DNA of 64,000 nucleotides, from contig CM042088.1 of assembly GCA_023512835.1 (NCBI GenBank), forward strand, positions 16,048,986-16,112,985, in the 5' to 3' direction. Positions within the stretch are counted from its first letter, which is position 1; each line of letters opens with the position of its first letter. A model generated the notes under the pieces. That model did no database searches. It saw nothing but the letters and a program-made list of their open reading frames with translations, and was not told the DNA's origin. The stretch is from Taxillus chinensis (taxonomy: Eukaryota; Streptophyta; Magnoliopsida; Santalales; Loranthaceae). Both the position numbers and the translations under genes were made by a program. This document shows positions 55,028-64,000 of this stretch, in pieces.

Positions 55028-58002
55028 TTACGGTTTAAAGTTAGAATATTTTACACTTTGTGTAAACAGAAAAATAGTTATTTGCTCACGCAGAAGTTGA
55101 GCAGTAGTCAGATGCAACAAGGCGGCGCGACTGCTCACACGATCAAATTCAGACATGAGGGCAGTGAAGCCAGTGGTGGTCATGATGCGAATATAGTGGA
55201 AAACATAGAACCCACAACTGTGAGCATTATCCTGGAGCAGGAACGCCTTGCTTGACTCGAGTAATTTCCATTGGTTTGGAAAGATGATAGCCACCACACC
55301 CATGTGAATATCCCTGCATGACACGAGTGAGGGTGCGATTGAATTCACGAGTTGTTTGCGCCGATGGATCGGTAGAGTAGTAGGCTTGGAGTCAAAGATG
55401 ACGATCCTCCTGGTTCTTGAAGTCAATATCGAGAAGAAACCAGTGCGGGGATGTTGACAAATAAGGGATGAGCACATGGTCGACCTCATTCCATGGACGG
55501 AAGGAGTTCTCATATCTACGACCCTGTATGAACTCGATCATTGATGCATCATCGATGAGTCGTGCTGCATGATCGGAAAACGAGTTCCACTCGTGTATTT
55601 CGGCATATATGGAGAGGCAGCTTCTCCAGGTATGACTTTTGTGCAAAGATGAACTGTGTCATCTCAAGATTATCCATTTCTTCACTGTCATGTAGTAATC
55701 GACACATGTCAGGGCCAGTAAAGAATGCTTCGTAGCCACAAGTCCGTGCGGTGTTATCTCCAAAGAACATAGCTATTGAAAGCCGCAAGGTCAACCGAGT
55801 TGGCTCCTATAGTCACAGTGCGTAGTGGTACCATCGGTTGGCCGGTGGTAGTAGCGACTGGTTTAGTAGGGGAAGCAGGCATGGTATACTCAGCCGTACT
55901 TGGATGGGTAGTTGAGGGACCAGGCTGAGTAGAGGATGATGGTTGGCCGGGAGCAGCTGGATGCTTCTTTATGCATGTTCCAATGGGTACATCATCATCA
56001 TCATCATCAGAATTTGTACTGACAGTGGTTCTGTGCGCACGCTTTTGCCCACGGGAGTAAGTGGCTGTAGGTGGAGGTGGTGAATAACTTGGAGTAGGCT
56101 CTGTTGTCCTGTGTAGGATCTACGGGTTCAGGTGTAGGCAGGTTTGATGGTCAGGTGGTGGGTTTTTGACAGGGGAGAGCTATCTCCCCACCGGCAAGAC
56201 GATGACATTCAGATAGAATGGCCCCCAAAGTTGTCCTGAGACCTTGGTATTGTCTCCTGGTAAGCACCTTTTATGTCTTCACAGTGTTCCTCTAGATGTC
56301 TGAACCCATTAGAGTTTACACGTGTGAGAGATGTCATCTCTTGCTGCACCTTGTCTAGGGTACGGTCAGATAATTCCACTTGAGTTCGTACCTCTTCCAT
56401 ACCTGATTCCACCGCAGCAAGTCATTCCTCAAAGGCTTGAGATACGATGCTTAAGGATGCCAGGAGGAAATCGGTTTCTCAAGGACTTTGCTTGCAAGAA
56501 GATCTACCTCTTGGTTGTCAAGGAACGGGAGTGAGACACGGCCATCACTGGAATGGCCATTGGGATATTGGCTACTAACTCCTCACTCACCCGAGTGGCA
56601 ACTTGATGAGTTTGTGGTGTAGGTGGTATAGCCATCTCGAGTCATCCACAGTCAGAACCCTGGTGGTGCCGCTTCGGGATCAGATCCACTTGCCTCAGCT
56701 GCAAGTGCTTCTTGTGCTTTTTGTGCTCCCTCCGCCTCAGATACCAAATCCATTGTCACATCATGGGGAGCTGATGGGACAGGTGAGTCCACCATGATGG
56801 GAGATGGGGCAACCACTAATACAGCTTCCACTAGGTCTTTTCTTACAAGACCCTGCTCAACCAACTAGCTGATCAGATGGTCTCTGTCTACCATCTGCTT
56901 ACCAAAGGTGATCCATGCCTTCCTCAATTCAGCGGGGGTCATATGAGCCTTGGCATACTCAACATAAAAGTCTTCTAGCTCAGACTCCCCAAGAGAACTT
57001 AACAAAACAGGTGTTGTACCACTGCCTTTTGGGGTATCCTGTACCGGTGACTGCCCTCCAACTGCAGGCTCTCTTACCTCTGCAGTATCACTGGGCCTGT
57101 CAACAGGTTGAGCTTCCTCGGTTGTAGGATCAGTGGGGAAACAAGTTCTGACAATATTCTCCACCACTTCAGTAATGTGCGTTGTGGCTGCAGACGCAGA
57201 GGAACCCCTAGAAGTCTGTGGGACACGGGCCAGCTGTCGTGGAATGTGAGCTGGGGCCCTTACAGAGCTGGCTGTGTCCTCTGCATGACTTCTCATGCTC
57301 AACTCGGGACTCTTCATCGACTTAATCTCCAGCCGACCATCCACATATATGCTCTTAAAAATATATTTGGTAAGCAGTGGCACTATGGGTCTTTGGTTGA
57401 AGATTTCAGGATGAAGGAACCGCAGGATTTTAGTTAAAACCAGTCCGACGTGTCCCTTCTTACTTTTGATCATGTTGTGCAACTGAGCACCCCAGTCTAT
57501 TCTGTTTCTTCGCAGTACACTACACATGATCTTCATCTGCTCATGACTTGCGAGTCATGAGCGGTCTTCTGCACATTAGGCACTGCCCGGTGACTATGAG
57601 AGTCGCCGATCTCGATCGGAGAACCCAATCTTCAGGGCTCCCCGTTCTTGCTTTCCAGGGTTGGAATACCCCCAGAAAGGACTTACAGTTATCTCGGGAA
57701 AGACTAGGTAGGGGTTGGAAGTTACCTGTAGGGAGCTGGAAAACTTCTTGCAACGTTTCGGGCGATATCCAAATTTCCACTCCGTGTGCGAGTGCCTACC
57801 AGGTCTTGTCCAGAAACAGATAGCGTTTCGTGGAATTCGACACATCTTCCACCAAAATGTCATGCATCCTAGTACAGACGGATGCAATGCCAGTATCATC
57901 GAGGCGACTTCTGAATTCGCCCAGCCAGCTGACTTTGGCGTCGCCGATGACTTCCCAATTGATGATGAACCCCGAGACGATGTTGTTTAGTTCGTCGGCC
58001 AT
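55028..58002 (-). pseudogene. Additional ORF of element B: plant-transposon-protein-like domain plus Ulp1-like (C48) protease
   Basis: The ATG at 58002 (MADELNNIV) starts an N-terminal domain parallel to that of element A (INWEVIGD...WLGEF, HGVEIWISPETLQEVF). After frame changes come IDWGAQLHNMIKSKKG and a Pro/Ser/Thr-rich region (57250-56650). A coiled-coil-like stretch follows (MEEVRTQVELSDRTLDKVQ, 56400-56270). The C-terminal protease has VDHVLIPY and SPHWFLLDID with His at 55443-55445. Asp lies at 55391-55393 in IVIFDS, Gln at 55232-55234 and Cys at 55214-55216 in LLQDNAHSCGFYVFH. A frame break lies between the His and Asp segments. The tail is about 60 residues long and ends KYSNFKP. All four key residues are present in the DNA. 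There is no signal peptide or membrane anchor. Confidence 0.7.
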
Positions 58003-58722
58003 CGATGAGCTTGGACTTGCTATAGAGGTTATAGAAAGAGAAAGAGACACTCGTAGAGAGAGATTATAAGGTCCGAAGGTGGTCAGAGGAGAGAGAAAGA
58101 GAGAGAGAGCGAGAATCGAAGAGAGAGAGAGAAAGGGAGCGCTTAGGGTTAGGGTTCGAGTGTGAAAACGAACAAAGTACCTCTGGGCTCTGTCTCTATC
58201 AGTGACTTATATATGAGGTGAGAAGTGTACCGTAGAAGTCACACAATTTGTTGGTTCGTCTTCAGGTCCACGTACTTTTCTCTAACCCATCTCTTTGTCT
58301 TCTGGATCCACCCATTGGAATATTCAAGCAATATGTACACGTCACCCCTTATGTTGATGTATTCTGAATGTTAAGTGCACAGTGACGTGCTAACGTGTCT
58401 CTGACGCTTGAACAACGAGGGAACTGAAACTGTCCCGCTTCGACCCTTTGGAACTACAACTCTACGAAGCTGTGTTTAGGATGAGTCTACGACTCTCCGA
58501 GCTTCGAGGCTACGGAGAAGCAGTCTTCGATGCAGCAGTTTTTCGATGCTTGTTTGCTTCGTGGTCGACTACGGATTCAATTACCAAGGTGGATTTCTCT
58601 GAACTTTTTCAACACTTAACAACACGAGTGTGACACATATGATATTTCACATAAAATTATGCATGATGAACAGTGTTGTAAGCGAAATTGGGCATGTCCA
58701 GAACTTGAGTTCTTTCAACTGT
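58003..58722 (-). other. Leader of the additional ORF in element B
   Basis: Non-coding on the minus strand. It holds an AG-rich run (58085-58140) and, at 58213-58207, TATATAA about 205 bases before the ORF start. The stretch ends at the solo LTR insertion. Confidence 0.45.
58207..58213 (-). promoter_or_regulatory. Possible TATA box upstream of the additional ORF
   Basis: Minus-strand TATATAA in the context 'cctcatatataagtcactg'. It could allow separate transcription of the additional ORF. No equally good TATA box was seen at the same place in element A, so this is weak. Confidence 0.3.
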
Positions 58723-60117
58723 TGTTGGATCAAGCCCAGAATTTGATCATGCTGATAAAGCCCTATGTAATTTGATTTGAGATCTTTTGTGTTTCTTTGA
58801 TCATTGCAGAAGATATGTTATTAATCCGGAGATACACTCGTGAGAGCAAAGCTAAGGACAGGATACATAATCCTGATCCGGACAAGAGTGAGTGTCATCA
58901 AACACTTGGTAAATAACCAAGTCACCAATACATACGGAATAAGGAACATTCATGCGGACTAAGAACTTAAAAGCTACGGATTACGGAATCTGCTCTTAAT
59001 ATCTGAAACGGACTAAGTCAAACTGATACGGAGTAAGAATCCTGGTCTACAAGGTCGCATGAAGTAAAAGAGTCGACACGAAGCTAAAAGTTAAGTCTTT
59101 CACTCAAGTGAACTAAAGTAAAGAAGACACGGAGTAAGGCATCCGAGTCTTCCATACATACGGAGTAAGAAAGTGCGATGCGGAATAAGGACTCGAGTCT
59201 TTATTCGCACGGAGTAAGGAACTTAGATGCGAAGTAAGGAATCCGGACCACTCACTCATGCGGAGTAAGGATGTGCTAGTACGGAGTAAGCCATCTGATC
59301 CTTTAGACTCGCACGGAGTAAGGAACTTACATACAGAGTAAGGAAGCGCTGATACGGAATAAGCACTCCGACCTTCTCATTCACACGGAGTAAGGAAGCG
59401 CTGACACGGACTAAGGATTCCAGTACCAAATAGATACGGAGTAAGCAACCACTGACACGGAGTAAGGTTCCGAGCTTCATTAGCAACGGAGTAAGGAAAA
59501 TTACACCGGACCAAGAAGATGCTACTTCAACTTACCGCATTTAAAGTTATCAGCTCGTGGTGTCCCGATGTAAGACAAACTTCTTGAGAACCTAAAGAAT
59601 CTTACACGTGGATCACCCGGATATGTGGACACAACTTTAATTATATTTGGGAACTCACAAAGGCACTTATACTCTTCAAACCCAAGATCTTGAGCTCCTC
59701 AAACCGCAGCAGTCAAGGCAAAGAGACTACCGAGGAATAGTTAGTGCTGAATGCATTTCGGAACTACAAGTTCCAAGGTTGTCTTTTAGGAATGTTTTTG
59801 TATAAATATTCATACTTGTATATTTAAAGAGTGTGCGAGCGAGCCTGAATCAATACTGTGTATGCACAAGAACTCAAAGAGATAATATAGGCTAGAGTGT
59901 GAATCCTTTTGTAAACAGAGTGTAAAAGAGTCTTGCTTCTATTTTATTGTATTTATCTTTTGATAATAAAACAAAATACTTCCACTATCCTGGTTATCTT
60001 CCGCAGTGATTCTATCACTTAACTAGATAACTGTTTGTGTCATAAGAGAATATAGAGAGTTTGGATAAGAGCCTATTCACCCCCCCCCCCCCTTCTCTAG
60101 GCTCCAAGGGACCATCA
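58723..60117 (+). repeat. Solo LTR of family A inserted in element B
   Basis: It starts TGTTGGATCAAGCCC and ends CCAAGGGACCATCA. It has the same layout as the LTRs of element A (diverged 'cggagtaagga' repeats, TATAAATA, a poly-C run near 60080-60092). The flanks actgt (58718-58722) and accgt (60118-60122) match at 4 of 5 bases. It is 1395 bases long, slightly longer than the LTRs of A. Confidence 0.85.
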
Positions 60118-61284
60118 ACCGTAATACCTGGTTTACATGTACGACTACTATAGCACAATACTTTATATTTCCACAAAGCTTAGAAACTACTAAGTGCATC
60201 ATCACATACTTCTTTATGCAGGACATTGATCACAATGTTAACATAGCATCCAGTAATCCATGGTTGGTCTAATGCAACAACCCAGTCATGAATTCAGTAG
60301 TCTCCTCACATATTCAGCAAAACTCACTCACAAGGCCTCACCCTCTCACTCTCGGATCAACATGTGAGTTTGATTCAGGAACTAGGAATGCACTGTTTGA
60401 TAATCTCATGGTCAACCGAATCTTACCACACCCCTGATCCACCAATGATTTTCGGTTCGGCATAGATTACTTGAGAGACAAAATGACCCTATTGAGAATC
60501 AGAACACACACTCTAGTATTGTCTAATTTACAACACAGTACATACTTAGAGTTTGGAGTTTGATCATTTCTATTTTCTGTGTGAGCTACCCCTTTTCTTC
60601 GTAGAGCACACCTTTTCAGTGCTAATTCATGACCCTTTTCATTTGGACAGGGCTCAACACAGTTTCTTTTGGATATCAGATGATCATACAGTTTTGAATT
60701 CCAATTATTACTCTGAAAGAGATACATCCGAGGGTAGTAGTGAGGACTCCCCCTAAGACAGGCAATTGATTTAAATAGTTTCTTTTTGCCTTTTTCACCT
60801 TGCCTTTTTTTCATTGAAAGGTATCGGCTCTTTTTGAGTAATAGGCTTTTTATGATTCTCACGTTCTACAGTCTCAATCATCCTTAGAGCATTAAATCAT
60901 TGAGGATCCTTTCCGTGCAAGCCAATAGTACCATGAGATACAACAGTTCCTGCTAGTTAGTGAATGCAATGCTACACAGGTGATATTCACTCAGCATGAA
61001 AACAGCAACTGGTGGGAATATCATTTAATTGAGGTATGATGGAAATGACACTCTCTTCACTCTAGTCTTGAGGATTCATGACAGGTTTTACAAAAGAGTT
61101 AAACCAGGTTCAAAGGTAGCAAGTTTCATCCATGTGATTTCTCAATTACCCGCAGTAGAAATGTATGAATCACACTTAGGCATTGCTAATATTCATGGAG
61201 AGATAAACAATTGTTAATCGTGTCATACCTATATTCATACTCGGGTATTGAGGTTGAACCGAAACTCAAGACATGCAACAAGTA
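60118..61284 (-). other. Spacer between pol and the additional ORF of element B
   Basis: No coherent frame. Minus-strand AGGGGGAGT at 60754-60746 lies about 530 bases after the pol stop, the same relative place as the internal polypurine tracts of element A. Together with 58003-58722 the spacer is about 1.84 kb. Confidence 0.5.
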
Positions 61285-64000
61285 TTATGAAGTTAAGTCT
61301 AGCATGCCAAGTTTTGTCAGAAGTTCATTGAACCTAGCTTCTTGCAGTGGTTTGGTCAAGATGTCGGCAAGTTGGTCATTAGTGGATATATACTCAAGGG
61401 AAATGTCCTTCTTCAGCACACGGTCACGTATGAAATGATGTCTGATCTCAATGTGCTTGGTTTTGGGATGCATGGCAGGATTGTTGGAAATTGCAATGGC
61501 ACTTGTGTTATCACAGTATAGTGACACAACCTTCAGGTTAAACCCATAGTCTGAAAGTTGACTGGCCATCCAAAGCAACCGAGCACAACAACTTCCTACA
61601 ACAATATATTCTCTTCAATGTTGAAGTTGAAACTGAATTCTGTTTCTTGCTAAACCAGGATACAAGTCTGTCGCTAAGCAGTTGGCATGTTCCACTTGTG
61701 CTCTTCCTATCAATCCTACAGCCAGCAAAATCTGCATCTGAAAATCCTCTTAGTTTAAATTCAGACTCCTTTAGGTACCAAAGTCCCAAATTTTTAGTTC
61801 CCTTGAGATACTACATAATCCTTTTGACATGAGACATATGAGACTCCTTGGGATTTGCTTGGTATCTTGCACAGATGCATGTTACGAACATTATATCAGG
61901 TCTGCTTGCTATGAGATACAACAAGGATCCAATCATGCTTCGTATTCAAGTGATATCCACTTCTTTGCCTGCTTCATCCATATCCAATTTGGCGTTTGTA
62001 GGAATGGGCGTTTTCATGTGAATCACATCAGTCATCTTGAATTTCTTTAGAATCTCCTTAGTGTATTTCATTTGACTGATAAAGATCCCTTCCTTCAACT
62101 GCTTGACCTCCAACCCAAGAAAGAATGAAAGTTCTCCCATCATACTCACTTTTCATTAGATGAGAGAATTCTTCACACTGCTTTTTGTCCCTTGATCCGA
62201 AAATGATGTCATCAACATAAATCTGGACAATCAAGGGTGATCCTTTTCCTTCTTTGAGAAATAGGGTAGGGTCAATCTTGCCTTTTTTGAACTTGTTATT
62301 GATCAGAAACTCTAACAATGTTTCATACGAAGCTCGGGAGCTTGTTTCGAGTCCATATAGAGCCTTCTTCAGCTGTACACTTTGTGTTCTTGGTTTGGCT
62401 CTAGAAATCTAGAAAGTTGTTCAACATAGACTTCTTCTTAGAGGTCTCCATTAAGGAATGCACTCTTGATATCTATTTGATAAACTCTGAAGTCCTTGAA
62501 TGCTGCATATGCTAAAAACATGCGGATGGCCTCTAGTCTAGCAACTGGTGCAAAGGTTTCATCATAGTCAATTCCTTCTTCTTGTCTGTAACCTTTTCTT
62601 ACCAGTTTGGCCTTGTTTCTGATTACAATAGCATCAGTATCAAGTTTGTTTCTAAATATCCATTTCACACCAATGACTTGTTGTGATCTAGGCCTGTTGA
62701 CTAACTCCCATACTTTCTGTCGCTTGAACTGATTGAGCACTTCTTGCATAGCATCAATCCAATAGGGATCCTGAACTACATCATCTATTGCTTTTGGCTC
62801 CACTTGTGATAAGAAACACATGTATAGATTCTCACGAAGTGTGGCAGCCCCTGTTTTGACCCGTGCAGCAGGATCTCCTATTATAAGTTCAAATGGGTGG
62901 TCCTTTAACCTTCTCCTTGCCTTTGGAAGGTCTTCTCTTTCTTCATGTTGAATGCCCAACTGCTCTATGTTAGGTTCTTGGGCTGGTGGAGTTGACAGAG
63001 ACTGGCCAGGTTGAATGTTAGATTCATGATCTTTTGTTGATTTTTTATTTGATTCTGCAGTAACCGGTTCAGCTCTTTGTTCTTCAGGTTTAGGTTCATC
63101 TTCCAGTGGTTCAGTTGTTGTAGGATTATCTGTGTCTTGGTCTTCTACTAGGATAGTATCCTGCACTTCATGTACATTTTGGTCTCCTTTCTGCATACCA
63201 TGGTTAGTCTCATCAAATGAAACATGAATAGACTCTTCAATGATTCTAGTCCTTCATTAAACACACGATAAGCCTTGCTGGTCATGGAATATCCAACGAG
63301 ATACCCATCATCTAACTTGGCATCAAACTTATTCAAGTAATCCTTGCCATTGTTCAGAATATAGCAAGTACACCCGAAGATCCTTAGGTGACCAATGTTT
63401 AGTCTCCTTCCTTTTCATAATTCATAGGGTGTTTTCATGGCTCGTTTGTTAATCAGAGTTTTATTTTGTACATAACAAGCAAGTGGCAACAGCTTTGACC
63501 CATAAGGATTTTGGGAACCGAGCTCCTGTCAACATGGTTCTAGCTGCTTCAACTAAAGTTCTATTCTTTATTTCAACTACTCCATTTTGTTGTGGAGTTT
63601 TAGGTGCTTGAGAAATTATCTTGGATACCATGTTCAGTACAAAACTCTAACATATCATAAAATTCAAATTCCTTGCCATGATCGCTTCTAATGCATTTAA
63701 TAGACAAACTCTTAACATTAGTTATCCAATTGAAGAGTTCAACAAGGTTTTCAAATGTTTCAGTTTTGTTTCTGAGAAATATGACCCATGTATATCTGGT
63801 ATAGTCATCTACTACTGCAAGGAAGTATCTTGCACCAGATAAGGAAGACACATTGATTGGTCCACATAGGTCCATGTGCAGAAGTTCAAGTGGTTGTGTG
63901 ATTGAGGTTTTATCCACACTCTTAAAAGATTGTTTCACTTGCTTGCCCAGTTGACAATCCCTACAATGGTGTTCTTTCTCATAAACATGCTTAGGTAAGC
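61285..64000 (-). pseudogene. Pol of element B (integrase, reverse transcriptase, RNase H), partial and interrupted
   Basis: At the window edge the frame is in the HHCC finger (HHCRDCQLGKQ). The integrase core follows with HMDLCGP, RSDHGKEFEF and, after a shift, NGVVEIKNRTLVEAARTML, so the acidic triad is visible. FDAKLDDGYLVGYSMTSKAY lies near 63330. The reverse transcriptase has [39 protein letters not shown] and an in-frame stop at about 62438 where a Gln codon is expected. It continues with YVDDIIFGS near 62215 and MMGELSFFLGLEVKQLKEG. RNase H has DADFAGCRIDRKSTSGTCQL and CDNTSAIAISNNPAMHPKTK and ends KLGMLDLTS, TAG at 61285. At least five breaks disable the protein. Confidence 0.85.

Larger units (their letters stand above)
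52669..64000 (-). mobile_element. Element B: SIRE-like copia retrotransposon, right part of internal region outside the window
   Basis: Read leftwards from the window edge: integrase, reverse transcriptase and RNase H (64000-61285), a spacer interrupted by a solo LTR of family A (58723-60117), an additional ORF with a Ulp1-like protease (58002-55028), a polypurine tract, and the LTR (54619-52669). Architecture and spacing match element A, so the two are relatives with different LTRs. Gag, protease and the 5' LTR of this copy would lie to the right of the window. Confidence 0.8.

Overview
This is nuclear DNA from a flowering plant with a large, retrotransposon-rich genome. The evidence is nested LTR retrotransposons of typical plant lineages (Ty3 Tat/Ogre-like, Ty3 chromovirus-like LTRs, Ty1/copia SIRE/Maximus-like), long AG and TA microsatellites, and two intron-containing or CpG-rich host genes with plant-type proteins. 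No bacterial, organellar or viral genome, CRISPR array, rRNA or tRNA gene was seen. I do not name the species.

Layout. 1-4971: 3' end of a Tat-lineage Ty3 element (integrase tail, structured 3' UTR, tandem repeats, polypurine tract, 3 kb 3' LTR). 4968-16776: a second, non-autonomous Tat-lineage element with a gag but no pol. Its truncated 5' LTR is fused to the previous LTR at a few bases of microhomology. 16777-21279: Ty3 LTR fragments. 21280-22022: scraps of two copia elements. 22176-39925: a three-layer nest. A Ty3-like LTR is interrupted by a solo LTR (23378-39271, TSD tgtat), which is interrupted by a complete 12.9 kb SIRE-like copia element (A, 24278-37196, TSD gtaag).

39926-48500 is the gene-bearing island. 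It holds a CpG-rich gene on the minus strand (40974-41403) and a four-exon minus-strand gene (44744-47913) whose splice junctions can be read directly. The first exon of that gene has a decayed duplicate inside intron 1. 49065-51563 is a solo Tat-type LTR. 51598-64000 is a second SIRE-like element (B, minus strand). Its internal region runs off the right edge, its LTR is followed by a second primer-binding site and gag, and its pol/aORF spacer holds a solo LTR of family A.

Two observations deserve most attention. (1) Both SIRE-like elements carry, in the env-like position after pol, an additional ORF with an N-terminal plant-transposon-protein-like domain and a C-terminal Ulp1-like (C48) cysteine protease with recognisable His, Asp, Gln and Cys residues. 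(2) Both Tat-lineage elements carry two tandem copies of a roughly 50-nt sequence whose base changes preserve pairing in two separate stems capped by a GNRA tetraloop, which suggests selection on RNA structure.

Element A is disabled mostly by single-base indels although its LTRs keep an identical 11-unit repeat array. The gag of element 2 is disabled only by stop codons. The first pattern suggests uncorrected sequencing errors as a possible contributor.
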